Below, in pieces: positions 1 to 11,125 of a stretch of 64,000 nt of DNA. Position 1 is the stretch's first letter; every line of letters begins with the position of its first letter. The position numbers were made by a program, and so were the translations under genes. Origin of the DNA: Campanula takesimana (taxonomy: Eukaryota > Streptophyta > Magnoliopsida > Asterales > Campanulaceae); assembly GCA_026119855.1 (NCBI GenBank), contig JAOWBW010000006.1:1240001-1304000 (forward strand), given 5' to 3'. Under the pieces are notes generated by a model. It saw only the letters and a program-made list of their open reading frames with translations. It did not search any database and was not told where the DNA came from.

Positions 1-769
1 TGAACCCGTTTCAGCCCTTTGGTGCTGTTCAGTTGTTGTTTCGAGTACTGGATCCCAGCTTCAGCTATTTATGCTACTCAACTGGTTTTCTCAGATGGTT
101 ATGTTTGTTTCGAGAACCTTGGCTCACAGTATCCACGTATGAGTGTTTTTTTCCGCCTTATGTGCTGCATGATGAGTTGGTCGTTATTTCCAACTGGAAT
201 GGGACGGTTGGCGATAGGGAGCCTCTCATGTTATGTGCTATATGTTATATACTATTTGATTATTTGTTGATATTGTTTCTTTATGATTACCATATCAGCA
301 TGTAACGTAGTTGAATTTTAGTAGCTTACTGGGATTCATTCTCACCCCTTATTTGTTTACTGTTTTAGATAAAGGCAAGTCCAGGGAATAGGACACTTGC
401 ACGGGAGGACGTCGTGGTGGTAAGAGTTTGGGATATGAGTCTTGTAAAGGCTACATTATGTAATGTATAAACTTTTGGGGTAGAGTATCCGTGACTTCAT
501 CATCTTTTAAAACTTATATTTTGGAAAATGTTGGTGTTTGTGTATTAGTAAACAAAGTTTGTAAGCCTTCGGGCTAAGTACTTCCGTTTGTGAAAGTTGT
601 TTGAAAAGTTTGGTTGGAAGTTAGTGGAAGTCTTTGAACTTCAAGTGTGGATTTTGTTAAACTTTTATGAAAGTATATTTCGAGAAAAAGTTCCTAAAAT
701 GTTTTATGACGTCTTCCAATCGTGTCCCGAGCATGGGGCCAAGTTGGACCCCGGGTCTGGGGCGCGACA
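1..769 (+). repeat. 3' part of a 5' LTR, Tekay/Del-like Ty3/Gypsy (family E)
   Basis: The segment is closely similar to the reverse complement of about 20667-21430, which is the end of a complete solo LTR of the same family. It ends in GGGGCGCGACA at 769 and is followed after one base by a tRNA-Met type primer-binding site, so it is the downstream end of a 5' LTR whose start lies outside the window. The assignment to Tekay/Del chromoviruses rests on the GGGGCG..ACA end, the tRNA-Met primer site and the long LTR of the sister copy. Short ORFs here are not conserved and are not genes. Confidence 0.85.
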
Positions 770-771
770 GT

Positions 772-783
772 TGGTATCAGAGC
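772..783 (+). promoter_or_regulatory. Primer-binding site (tRNA-Met type)
   Basis: TGGTATCAGAGC lies two bases after the LTR end. It is the usual minus-strand primer site, complementary to initiator tRNA-Met, of many plant LTR retrotransposons, and it fixes the LTR boundary and the + orientation. Confidence 0.85.
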
Positions 784-879
784 TAGGTTGTAGATGGTTT
801 AGAATGACTAAGTGACCTAGGAGGGTAGTTGGGTAGAGAGTGAGTAACGTTGAGTGTTTTATGCAGGTAATCACTGAAG

Positions 880-1380
880 ATGGTTGGAACAGAGGGTGAT
901 CAGTCGGGGCCTTCAGGGCTGGGTAATGCTAGAGAAGAGGTTCGAACAATGTTCCAAGGTATGTTTGAAACTGTAATGAAAACAATTGACGATATAGTTG
1001 AGCATAAAAGCAAGGTTGAAGCCTCAGAGGTGACAAAACGAGGAGGACAGTTAAAACCACAACCCCAGCGTGGTGATAGTAAAGAATACCAAGGGACATC
1101 TTCGCAAGCTAATGAATCTTTTCAAGGGCCACAGAATAGAAGAACTCAAGGCAAACGAGTATGTAGCTATTGTCGGAAGGAAGGGCATTTAGAAGAAAGA
1201 TGTTGGAAGAAGCAAGGCAAATGTATGAGATGTGGTCAGTTGGGTCATTTTCAGAGGAATTGCTCTAGATTTAAGAATCAGTTATCGGGAAGTGTAATTG
1301 GGTCTTCTCAGGGCCAGAAGAGGGATTCTTCAGGGAACATTAAGGTACAAGGTAGTGTTTCTGCCATCAATCAACAATAG
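880..1380 (+). pseudogene. Shortened gag with two CCHC zinc knuckles
   Basis: A 166-codon ORF starts about 100 bp after the primer-binding site. Its C-terminal half has two zinc knuckles: CSYCRKEGHLEERC at about residues 88-101 and CMRCGQLGHFQRNC at about 112-125, both C-X2-C-X4-H-X4-C, followed by a basic Ser/Gly-rich tail. A nucleocapsid of this kind binds the element's RNA. The Retrotrans_gag capsid region (usually some 200 residues with a WW/F..L motif) is missing between the short N-terminal piece and the knuckles, so gag has an internal deletion. The reading frame stops just before protease-like sequence. It is clearly retroelement-derived; whether the short protein is made is unknown. 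Confidence 0.75.
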
Positions 1381-1700
1381 ATTTCAGATCCTTTTAATGT
1401 GATTGGAGGTATAATTTCTATGTCTAGTTTGAGAGCACATACACTTATAGACCCTGGCTCTTTGCATTCTTATGTGTCTGTGCATTTTGCTTCTCGATTA
1501 CATGTGTCTCCTGAGTCTCTACCTTAGGTGTTAGAGGTGTCTATCCTAAGGGGGAGTGTTTGGTGATTGATAGAGTGTTGCGCACTTGTGATGTGCAAAT
1601 TTGTGAGCATGTTTTACTTGCTGGTTAGTTATTTTACTATAGCAAGATTTTGCTATTATTGTGGTGGAGTTTTATATGCTAGTATGCCTTAATTAAGCAT
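1381..1700 (+). pseudogene. Decayed retropepsin remnant
   Basis: After the gag stop the frame still reads protease-like motifs: a TLIDPGSLHSYVS stretch (the D-S/P-G active-site signature of Ty3/Gypsy proteases), then, one frame away, a CLVIDRVLRTCDV stretch that matches the usual sequence before the flap. Stops and a frameshift break it, and similarity fades by about 1700. Reverse transcriptase and integrase are absent. At 1701-1919 I see nothing recognisable before the next element. Confidence 0.6.
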
Positions 1701-1919
1701 GGTAGATATATGTGTTTAGCATTCATGCTATTTATGCATTAAAGTCTGAATTTTTTTTTATCACAAGATTATGCCTGGTATTTGGTTTTATGGGGTTGGC
1801 AGCAGAGTGTCTATAGCTAAACTAGAGAATGTACTCTTCCTTTGTGGGATCTCAGATATGTTTTCTATTGAGTAGTACATGATTGATGAAAACCTTGGAT
1901 TATCTTGAGTTGTACTCGC

Positions 1920-2107
1920 CATTCACTTGGTTTACAACTAGTTGGGAATCGCTGTAGGCCACCAGTTATTTGCACCAAATAACTTGGCCCTTTCTATTCC
2001 TAAGATCAAGGCTTCGTATTCCGCCTGGTTGTTTGAAGCTGGGAATTTAAATCCGATGAAGTCACGGGCCATGTGTTCGCCGCCTGGACTTGTTAAATAT
2101 ACCCCGG
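1920..2107 (-). pseudogene. Distal half of the second (archaeal-type) RNase H of a Tat element
   Basis: On the minus strand this reads the second half of an archaeal-type RNase H (aRNH), with the hallmark NNQAEYEALI motif and, after a one-base frame shift, a YSDSQLVVNQVNG motif. It continues the domain interrupted at 4452: removing 2108-4451 and one CCCGG copy restores the frame across SGAG/VYL. The dual RNase H is diagnostic of the Tat clade. The part further downstream (integrase, 3' LTR) is missing; the fragment abuts the family E remnant. Confidence 0.8.
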
Positions 2108-4451
2108 TGTAGACACCTGTTAGTACCCGACCTGAAAATGAGTTTATTAGGACTTTCCCAAAAATACAAAGACTTTATAGGAATTAGAAACCTTGCAAAG
2201 ACTTGTCCCGGATTCCCAAAATATCTCATTTATGGCAAAATCTATCAAAATAGGTAACAAATAATTTCCTTAAAACCATGCAGAAACCCTAGCTTAAGAA
2301 TCAAGTCAGCCTGCAGACTTGGCCACGCGGCCAACCTTGCTCCGCGTTGATCTTGACCACGCGGCCACTATTGTCACCGGCTTCAACCATGGCCAGGCGG
2401 CCAACCTTGCGCTGGATGATCTGGACCATCAGATCCTCCCATCAGTTTACTATATAAATCAATCCCATGCTATTGGTTTAGGGGGCCGATTTTGAGAGTT
2501 CTAAAGTACGAATATTGGAGTTCTTAAACACTATTTTGCTCTCTAATTAGCATTTAAACACTCAAGGAGATCCAAGGTTTATTTCTTGCCAACATAGGTA
2601 AGTTTTCTAACTTTTTCTTCATGTTCTTGCATTATTCTTAATGTAGATCTTTTATATTCATGTTCTTGCATGTTTATTCATAGTTTCTTCATATGCTTTG
2701 CATGTTTATTCATATGTTCATATATGTTCTTCGCATGTTCTTCGTGTTCATAGATTAAAACCTTATTTATGCTATATTTAGGGTTGTGATCTTCATAATT
2801 ACATGTTATTTCATAGCCGATGATGATCGAGGGTTCATCAACCCGAGGATGATCTAGGAACTATTTCTAAACCCTAATCTTTAGGTAATTCCCCTTCATT
2901 ATGCATGATCCCGATTCTTCTGCCTATTCTAATTCTCTGCGAACTACGCTGACCTGAGCTTCTCACATTGAGAGGAACGTAGGCAATCTTCGGATCCGGT
3001 CTAAATCACTAACACACTACTAACACATTCATCATGATAGAAAGACCGATCAATTCGGGCAATAGGAGTGATAACGTCCAATATTCTTCTCTTGTTGTAA
3101 TTTGACCCCCGAACCCATTAAACATGCTTTTTTCAATGTTTTGGCTTTAATTAAAACGGCGTGGCGACTCTCATAATTTTAATGTCGTTAAGAATATTCC
3201 CTTTGTAAATAAAATAATCACAAGATACTTTTCATGCGTCGCTTCATCAGAAAGGGGTATTCACAACACCCCGCCTTGGACCTCTCATGTCCCGATTGCA
3301 TACACATTCTCTATCTTCCTCTTTTCTGTTAAGTTTTGTTACTTTTCGTTAACTTTCGTTACTTTTTGTTAATTTCCTGACTTACTCCGTTAGTCTTGAA
3401 TTTGACTAAGTGGCAAAGTCAACCTTAAGTCTTTGTTTCATTTATTTTCGTTGACTTTCGTGATGTTCGTTAAGTTTTTGGACTAATTCCGTTAGTTTTG
3501 GGGCTTAACTGCATAACGGGGTTAACTTTTGGGCTGAAATATGAATTTCCTGAAGCTGGGATGCGCACGCCTTTGCCCTCCTTTGTGGTAGGCGTGCTCC
3601 TCCCATAGGGGGGTGGGAAGCGCGCGCTTCCAGAATCTCAGATTTTGCCAAATTTCCCTCCTTTTCTGATTTGTAACCCCCAAGACCATTATGCCTTGGC
3701 TTGATCCGGGGAATGGCCATCTTTGTGACCACAAACACTTCTCCAACACCTATATAAACCTCTTCATTCCATCATGAAAGGAGGAGGATTTCTTAACACA
3801 AAAATACTTCAAAATACACAAAAGTCTATTTTTCAAGAAGTGGTCAACACAAGATTTGGTTCTTCTCCATTCAAGCATAAGGTACAAGGTTTATTCTCTT
3901 CTTCTAAGTCTTATTTCCTTTCTTCATCTTCTCATCTCTTCTAAGTGAGTATGCAATCTCCATAAAAAGGGATGCAACCAAAAGGCCACTTCACTATTGA
4001 AGTTTGGCCAAGGTTACATCCCAACATTCCAAACTACATTTTAATTCACCATTTTCATCTCTTCATGTAATTGTCTAGCATAATTATTACATGTAATATT
4101 TAGCATAAATTTATAAATAAAACAATTCTCTTTTCTTCCCCTTTTTCTTTACATTATAATTGTTAGCACTGTTAATAAATTGAAGGACATTTAGCATTAG
4201 AATACCAATAGTAGTAAGACCCGCATAAGCGGGGCGGAGTGGGTGTTTAAGTACTTCCCACTCCGTCACCTAACCCCCGAACCCTTCTCTCCCGAATCTC
4301 TGGTTTTGTACATAAATTAGGCTATTTCTAGGTTTTTCTTATGTTCTTTTAAAAACATAGGTGGCGACTCTAAACAATCTAAAACAAGTTAGACATCCTA
4401 GGATCCTTCCACCGCTCTAGCCAAGCCGTGGGCTCTCCCGAGGTATCTACA
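2108..4451 (+). mobile_element. Solo LTR, Tat-like (family B), interrupted by a second solo LTR
   Basis: Begins TGTAGACACC and ends GGTATCTACA (imperfect 10-bp inverted ends) and is flanked by a perfect 5-bp duplication CCCGG (2103-2107, 4452-4456). The family's own sequence is 2108-2117 plus 3271-4451 (1191 bp); the rest is family A. It has a TATA box at 3751-3757 and the conserved GTGGCGACTC block (4364-4374) seen near the 3' end of related LTRs here. GC-rich palindromic words lie upstream of the TATA box, including a perfect 16-bp palindrome GGAAGCGCGCGCTTCC at 3616-3631. It sits inside the aRNH domain of the minus-strand Tat element. Confidence 0.88.
2118..3265 (+). mobile_element. Solo LTR (family A) nested in family B LTR
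   Basis: TGTTAGTACC...GGTATTCACA, 1148 bp, with a perfect 5-bp duplication ACACC (2113-2117, 3266-3270). A TATA box (TATATAAAT) is at 2451. Three copies of a near-palindromic word of the TGGCCACGCGGCCA type lie at about 2320-2404, just upstream of it. The 3' third carries a conserved block with CCGAACCC and TGGCGACTC that is shared with the LTR tail at 51930-52212. A Ty3/Gypsy (Tat-related) origin is inferred from that block. Confidence 0.88.
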
Positions 4452-6522
4452 CCCGGCTCCACTTTTTCCTTTTGTTGTTGATCCATCTGTGTACAAAATC
4501 CAACAGTCTTCAGGTAATTCTTCTAAGGGCTCTCTGTCCATGGGAAACTTCCTCTTTCTTGTTGTCGGTGTATGCTCACTAAAGAACGTGGTCTCAACTA
4601 GGAAATCGACCAAAGGGTGCGCCATCAATTTCTTCCTCGGCTTGTAAGTGATGTCGAATTCAGTTAACTCAATGGACCAGTTCAGCAATCTGCCCGAGCT
4701 GTCCATCTTGTGGAATATTTTTCTGAGCGGCGTGTCGGTATAAACCGTGATGGGATGAGCGGAGAAGTATGCACGTAGTTTTCGGGCAGCAATGACTAAG
4801 GCTTATGCTATCTTCTCGGCATTATAGTACCTGCTCTCGGTATCTGACAATGCTTTACTTACATAGTACACCAGCTTCTGAATTCCATTATCTTCTCGTA
4901 CTATAACGGCCGCCACGGCTCTGTCCGTTGCCGCAAGGAATACGGAGAGTGTTTCTCCCATAATCGGACTGCTAAGCAATGGGGGCGAACCCAAGTATTC
5001 TTTTATTCGCTGGAATGAAGCTGAGCATTCTGGGGTCCACTCGAAGTCCTTAGTTCCTTTCAGGGCCTTGAAGAAAGGTAACGACTTTTCTGCCGACTTG
5101 ACGATAAATCTTCCCAGGGCGGCCACCCTGCCATTCAACCTTTGGACCTCTTTTACACACGTCGGCTCTTTCATATCGACCAGGGCCTGGATTTCTCCGG
5201 ATTTGCCTCGATGCCTCGTTGGGAAACCATGAAACCGAGGAACTTGCCTGCCGTGACCCCGAAAACACATTTACTTGGGTTGAGCTTCATGTCGTTTTCT
5301 TTCAGATTTTTTATAGTCTCCGCGGTCCGGGACGTGGCTTCCTGATTTGGTTTTTATTACCATGTCGTCAATATAGGCTTCCATGTTCCGGCCGATCTGG
5401 GATTTGAACACCTTGTTCACCATCATCTGATAAGTTGCGCCAACATTGAGGCCAAAAGGCATCATCACATAGCAATAGATCCCTCCTGCTGCTTGGAGGG
5501 CGGTCTTTTCGATGTCGTCCTCGGCCATTTTGACCTGGTGATAACCAGAATAAGCGTCTAGGAAGCTCAAGGTTTGGTGTCCAGCTATGGAGTCGACCAA
5601 CTTGTCTATTCTGGGTAGAGGGTACCTATCCTTGGGGTATGCTTTGTTGAGATCTGTGAAATCGACACACATTCTCTACTTGCCGTTCTGTTTTTTCACC
5701 ATTACGACATTAGCCAGCCACTCGGGGTATGTCGCTTCTCGGATGATCCCGGCCTTCATCAATTTATCCACCTCGGTCTGTATTGCCTGTTCTTTTTCTA
5801 TAGAAAAGACCCTTCGTCCTTGCTTGACGGGTTTGAAAAAACTGTCCACCTCTAGTTTGTGGAGAGAAATGGCTTCTTTAACTCCAACCATGTCTTCGAC
5901 TTTCCAAGCAAACACATCTAGGTTGTCTTTTAGTAGGTTGATGATTTCTTCTCTCTCTTCCGGGGAAAGTTGTTTCCCAAATTCGTACCTTTTGTTCTGG
6001 GTAGTCGGGGTTGATGACGACCTCATCCAACTGGTCGACTGGTCTTAGCTTGGGACCGTCCCTGAACTCCAAGGTTTCCACGATGATTTGCTTTACTTTT
6101 TCCTTGTCTTTGCCTTCTAGGCTCAAATTCTCCATATCTAGGAGTCTATCAATCTGGGCGTCCATGTGGGCGGGTATTGTGGCCCCCGAGCTTGGGACGA
6201 GGGCGAGGTCTGAGCCACTCGGCTTGTCCGAAGCTGCGTTCATGGAGATACAACCGAATCTATCCATACCATATGTCACCTCGATCTCTGTTATGGCATT
6301 TTCAGCATCCAGTACGACCCATTCCTCAGGTATGTCTACCGTTATCACACCGATGTTAGGGGCTGATGTAGTGACCGTGGTCGACTTCGATATAGTGATA
6401 TTTCTTTCTGGGGTGTCAATTTCCATCTTGGATTTTGCCTTTCTTGACCTCATCACGTGCTCTAAGAAGTGTTTGGGGTTGCCGAGGACGCAGCCTACGC
6501 CTTCTGGGGTTGGGAATTTCAC
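4452..6522 (-). pseudogene. Tat-clade Ty3/Gypsy pol: reverse transcriptase, RNase H and first half of aRNH
   Basis: Reading down from 6522 the minus strand encodes a linker, then reverse transcriptase with the fingers motif near a GIIREATYPEWLANVVMVKK stretch, DFTDLNKAYPKDRYPLPRID, SFLDAYSGYHQVKM and the catalytic YIDDM (5361-5375), then a first RNase H (YYVSKALSDTESRYYNAEK) and the start of a second, archaeal-type RNase H (ILYTDGSTTKGKSGAG) cut at 4452 by a solo LTR. It copies element RNA into DNA in the cytoplasmic particle. A TGG-to-TAG stop after the QNGK motif (near 5673), a stop near 4803 and frameshifts near 5270 make it non-functional. The dual RNase H places it in the Tat clade. Similar + strand ORFs are shadows. 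Confidence 0.88.
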
Positions 6523-7439
6523 CCTTTGGTGAGGGAGGGAGGGAGGGAGGCAACCATTCCCAATTTCCCCTGACTAGGAGAGCCGAGGATGGCATGGTAG
6601 TCACTTGCCAAATCCATAACGATGAAGGTGATTGTTGCCGATGTTTTGTAGGGGTACTCACCGACTTCTAGTACCAAGTCCACGGTTCCCTTAGCCTCGG
6701 CTTTGTGATTTGTAAATCCCTCTAGTCTCCCATTGTAAGGGGTCAGCATGGTGTCTGGCAACTCCATCTCTTTGAAGGTTCTGTAATAGAGCACATCTTT
6801 AGCTGCCCCAGAATCTATTAAGAGCCTTTCCGACTCGCAGTTGTCGATTCGGCCTGTGATGACCAACGGCTGTTCTCTCATGGCCCTGTTTCCGGCCAGC
6901 TCGTTAGGGGAGAAACTAATCACCTCCTCCCCTTTGTGAATCCAAGGGGGGATATGGTAAACCTTTCTTAGATCATAGATCTGCTCTTTTAACTTGGTGT
7001 TGGAAGGAATTTCCTCCCTGATTACACCAATCAGTTTTTCCCGAGGTGGCCTGTCTTCGCGGTCATCCATTTTCTCATCCTCTCTCGGATGTTTGTTGTC
7101 TTTCTTTGCTAAGTATTCATTTATTTTCCCCTGATCGGCCCACCTCTGTAGTATTTTCTTTAGGGCAAAGCAGTTATCCGTCTCGTGCCCGTTATCTCGA
7201 TGGTAGGCACAGTACTTGCTGGTGTCTCGTGGGAACTTCGGGTTATCTTTAAGGGGTTTTGGATTTGGGAGATTCACCAGGTTCATGATCTCGGAAATCG
7301 GCTTGGTAAGGGGGGTAAAGACCTCGGTCGGTCTCGTTCTGTTCTTCCCTCGGTTACCACTTCCACTGGTACCCTGGACCGAGTTAGGAGTGAGTGGCCT
7401 ACGTTCCCCTTCTCGGTCTCGATCTATGTATCCGGACAT
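6519..7439 (-). CDS. Tat-element nucleocapsid and aspartic protease segment
   Basis: A 306-codon open segment. Near residues 77-92 it has a CAYHRDNGHETDNC zinc-knuckle-like motif (the C-X2-H/C form usual in Tat gags), then charged spacer sequence, then a retropepsin with LLIDSGAAKDVLY (active-site D-S-G) and, near the end, a YHAILGSP motif. It overlaps the upstream gag frame at 7439 and the downstream pol frame at 6522, which fits one gag-pol polyprotein later broken by small indels. It starts at an internal Met that need not be the real start. A run of GGGA units at 6534-6551 lies at the C-terminal break and may have caused the frameshift. Confidence 0.8.
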   Translation of the reverse strand: MSGYIDRDREGERRPLTPNSVQGTSGSGNRGKNRTRPTEVFTPLTKPISEIMNLVNLPNPKPLKDNPKFPRDTSKYCAYHRDNGHETDNCFALKKILQRWADQGKINEYLAKKDNKHPREDEKMDDREDRPPREKLIGVIREEIPSNTKLKEQIYDLRKVYHIPPWIHKGEEVISFSPNELAGNRAMREQPLVITGRIDNCESERLLIDSGAAKDVLYYRTFKEMELPDTMLTPYNGRLEGFTNHKAEAKGTVDLVLEVGEYPYKTSATITFIVMDLASDYHAILGSPSQGKLGMVASLPPSLTKG

Positions 7440-8831
7440 CAGTTTCTTTTTTCCTCAGCAGTGGCTGTCGCGTAGGCCATCTGGTACAGCTCAGATTTTG
7501 TAAGAGGTTCTCTTACCGACAATTCATAGGTGAGCTCGTCTGATCTTTGCCCATTATAGAAGCACATTATGATTTCCCTATCTGTAAGTCTCTCTTCTAT
7601 TGAGTCAGCCAATTCTCTGAACCTATTGTAAAAGTCTATAGTCGACTCGCTCTTTCCCTGAACTATGTTTTCCAGATCCGACAATCTTTTCTTTCTAGCC
7701 CCGGCAGTGGCGAAATATTCTAGAAAACTTGACTTTAATTTGGAGAAGGAGCTGATGCTCCTTCTCTCCAAGTCCATAAACCAAGACCTAGCCGCTCCAA
7801 CTAACGTACTAGCAAAGGCCTTGCAAAGTACGTCGTCTTTGTTGGAAACCAAGGCCATCATTCCTTCGAAAGATTGTAGGTGGTCCATGTCATCTGTACT
7901 GCCGGAATACTTGTCCAGGTGGGGAAGCTTTAACTGGGGATTGGGTGGAGAATCCTTTATCCACTGAGCAAACGGACGCATTGCGTCGTAGTCTGTTTTC
8001 GGCTTCCTCTGCCCCTGGTTCATCTCTATATTGTCCATCCTCTCCTGCAAATCCAATATGATCTGCTCACTGAACCCTGAGCTGCGATGGGAGCTTCTCG
8101 GCCTGTCTCGGCCCCTTCCAACAACACGACTTGCGTCTGGATCATCACGAGGCCGTCTCGGAGGAGTATGACGAGGTGGCTCCTGTCTGGGCGGGACTTG
8201 ATCTTGATTTTGCCATCGCCGCCTTTCTCCTAGAAATCTCACATCTGGAGATTCTGCCTCCTCCTCTCTCCTACGGTTTATTTGATCCCTCAGATCTATT
8301 CCATCGGGATTAATTGGGCCAAGTCGACCTTCTAGTCGGCTTGGTGGAGCAGCTCGATTTCTTGGGGGGGGGGGCGTCACGCGGTTCCTGATGACGTCTG
8401 TCCTCAGTGCGTGTGTTCCCCCTTCGGTCACTTCTTCCTCCGCCTCCCAAAGCTCCTCTCGTGCCAGAGGGCTGGGCGAAGGGTGCCAAGTAGTGGTCTG
8501 GATCAAACTCTAGAAGAGCTCTCTGGGCATCAGCTAGTTGCTGAAGGGTTGAGAGATTCTGATGTAACAATGCCCTTCGGTCAATTGGTGCCGGCCTAGA
8601 AGGGCCAGCCTCGGTAAGCTGAGGACGTGAAGTCGTCCGTCTCCATCGTCCATACTGGTGAGCAATTTCAGGCGCCGGTCCTCTGGAACGGGTGTGCATC
8701 CCGCCTCCCTGAGGTGGAGGAGGGAGACCTTGATTCAGAACATTATCATTTGCCACGTTAGGAGGTGGCAGATTGAGATTAGCGTCTGGTGTAACGCTAG
8801 CTTCCCGACCGTCGACGTGAGTTCTAGACAT
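7439..8831 (-). pseudogene. Tat-element gag (capsid), frameshifted
   Basis: The likely start codon is the ATG at 8829-8831 (MSRTHVDGRE), about 50 bp after a putative primer-binding site. The N-terminal part is Pro/Arg-rich and then shifts frame between about 8400 and 8506, near a run of G at 8364-8374. The second frame holds the Retrotrans_gag capsid core (AFASTLVGAARSWF...FLEYF...DFYNRFRELAD) and runs to 7439, where nucleocapsid and protease continue in the next frame. Gag forms the particle that packages element RNA. Three frames are needed for gag through protease, so this copy is dead. The + strand ORFs opposite are shadows. Confidence 0.82.
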
Positions 8832-8862
8832 GGGGAAATTTGTGGTTTTCCAAATAGAGATT

Positions 8863-9570
8863 CTCCAACGACGTTTCCCGGCAATGGAACCAAACCGATG
8901 CTGCCAAAAACGTGTCGGATCAGCCCTCCGTTTAGCGGTTCGGATAAATCCAGCAATGAGATCTTCCCGTTCGGATCTGTGCAAAATGAACAAACGTAAA
9001 CTGCGCCGGGGCTTCACCGGCAAAGGCCCTCCGGCGTGAGAGTAAGAATGCGACTGAATGAATAGAGAAATCAATTGACTAGTTTAGAGTCAAAGAGTTC
9101 ATTACCCCTCTCCTGTTGTGAGGACCTGTTTTTATAGGCGTGGGTGAATGAGTCCTAACTTTTCAGAGAAGCTAGGGAGCCCGTATTACTATGGGACTCG
9201 TATTCCTTGGAGGTAGACTCCGGATAAGGATGATTGATATCCCAGTTATCTTATAGAAGAGATATCTTTGTTCAGATAAGGATTTCCACTGTTAGTTGTA
9301 ATCAAACTCTGTAAGTGGGCTCCCTGTGATAATGGGAGGTTTTTGATATAACTCGGCCCGTCATCCCGCTCGGCTCGTCCTGGAGGCCGGCGAGGGATTA
9401 GGCCTTTTGAACTCGGCATAGGCAAGAACTGCCTGCTCGGCCTACTTGATGTCGGCATATGAGATTATGGGCTTTAGGCGGATGGACCTCTCGGTACTGA
9501 CCTCCTAGGTGTATGGGCCCAGAGCATTTGGGTCCCACTTACCCAAGTCGGTTTATGTCGTTCATACGCA
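8863..9570 (-). repeat. Leader and LTR remnant of the minus-strand Tat element
   Basis: On the minus strand a TGGTTCCATTGCCGGGAA stretch (8875-8892) resembles the tRNA-Asp-type primer site known in Athila/Tat elements, but with changes. Above it lies sequence with a TATA box (CTATAAAAAC, about 9128-9138, minus strand) and repeats of GCCGAG upstream of that at about 9350-9450, which looks like an LTR. I could not place its outer end or a target duplication, and no second copy is in the window. Confidence 0.55.
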
Positions 9571-9739
9571 TTTGTTTTTTCTTTACAAGAAATATAGTAT
9601 TTGTTAATCTTCCTCGTTATTGCCATTGTTAAAGGAGGTTGACCCAAACTGAGAAAATGGAGAATGATAAGTGGGAAATATGAAGGAAAGCAACTAGAAC
9701 CGTCTATGTTCCCAAGAATCCGCCTTTGTGTCAATGCAT

Positions 9740-11073
9740 GTACTAACTAAATATATTTTTCTTTAAACAACTGGTGAATTGATTTCTCAACTGTTTAAAT
9801 GAGAATCGAGTATCTCAGTTTTTATACTTTGGTGTAAAAAAAATGAAAAATGGTTTTCTCATTTTTTTACATTTGAGAGATGGAATTTTTATTTCTGAAA
9901 ATTAAATCAAAATGATGAGTGAACTTGATTGATTCGTCTTTTAAAAACTGAGATATACGTTTAAGATCATTTTTCCAATTTTTAAATTTTGAGATATTGC
10001 ATTTTAAAATTGAGAAATGGTTTTACAAGTGAAAATGAAAAATCACAAAACTGTGTAATCACACAACTGTGAAATCATACAACTGTTAAATCAATTGAAA
10101 AATGATTTTAAGTGAAAAATGAAAATGACACAAGTGTGTAATCATACAAATGTGAAATCAATTAATAAATGATTTTAAGTGAAAATGACACAACTGTGAA
10201 ATGACACAATTGTGAAATGACACAACTGTGAAATCAATTGAAAAAATGATTTAACAAGTAAAAAAATAAAAAACGACACAACTCTGTAATCATACAATTG
10301 TGAAATCAGACAACTGTGAAATCATTTGAGAACAAAATAAATCATTTTTTATAGATGAAAAATGGATTTTTTATTTATAAAATTTGAATCATATCTTTAA
10401 TGTGCGTGTTTGATTCGTGTTGACGATACGATTAAAACGATAGTTTCAGATTATTTTTTGATTTCAAGATTTTGAGATATAGCATTTTAAAATTTTAAAA
10501 GGGAAAATTGAAGAGGAGAGAAAGAGGAAAAGCACTTAAAGAAATTTTTACAACTGAGAAATGAAATCACACAACTATGAAATCAATTATAAAATGAAAA
10601 TAATTTTCTCACGTTTTAACAAGTGAAAAATAAAATTTTTATTTTTAAAATTAAATTATATATTGAATGTAGTTATTGTGCTCCACTGAAAATATTATCC
10701 ATTGTCCCTAATTCCTTCCATGGTGGGTTTGCTATATCTCGTGTTTTTCCCTCTTTCAGTTGCATTGATGCAATCACCATCCAAATTGAAGAGTCAATAC
10801 TCAATAGTAGGAGAATAATCATAATCCAAGCAGATGTGGATGAGATTAATATGTATTAATATGTTCATGTAAAGCCGAAATATACAGTTGGAAAATTTAT
10901 GTGTTTGCGTTTGACAAGGACAAAGTGGCAGTCCGCCTTGGTGTGCGTGTGAGTGTGGCCATGTGAGGGAAGGGTAATATGGTCCAAAAAAATATCAAGG
11001 ACTTTTTGGCGAGTTTTAATAATGTGTGTCCTTATTGATCGTTTTCATTTAGACAAATGACTTATTGGTCAAA
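9740..11073. repeat. AT-rich dispersed repeat with CAACTGTGAAATCA motifs (copy 1)
   Basis: Contains many variants of ACAACTGTGAAATCA and CACAACTGTG in AT-rich DNA, mainly 10020-10330. It is the reverse complement of a related copy at 59991-61124: both have the ACGATACGATTAAAACGAT block, the CTTTTTGGCGAGTTTT block, and end in GACTTATTGGTCAAA (here 11059-11073). No coding potential is recognisable. It is probably a non-autonomous DNA transposon, but no clear target duplication was found and the left end is approximate. Confidence 0.55.
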
Positions 11074-11079
11074 GCCTCT

Positions 11080-11082
<3 letters not shown>

Positions 11083-11119
<37 letters not shown>
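11083..11119. repeat. (TA)n microsatellite
   Basis: An uninterrupted run of about 18 TA units. Confidence 0.95.

Positions 11120-11120
<1 letters not shown>

Positions 11121-11125
<5 letters not shown>

Noticed and set aside
5587..6532. Long + strand ORFs opposite the Tat pol
   Set aside because: Antisense shadows of the reverse transcriptase region; no domain of their own.
10623..10859. 78-codon + strand ORF within the AT-rich repeat
   Set aside because: No domain; region belongs to a dispersed non-coding repeat.
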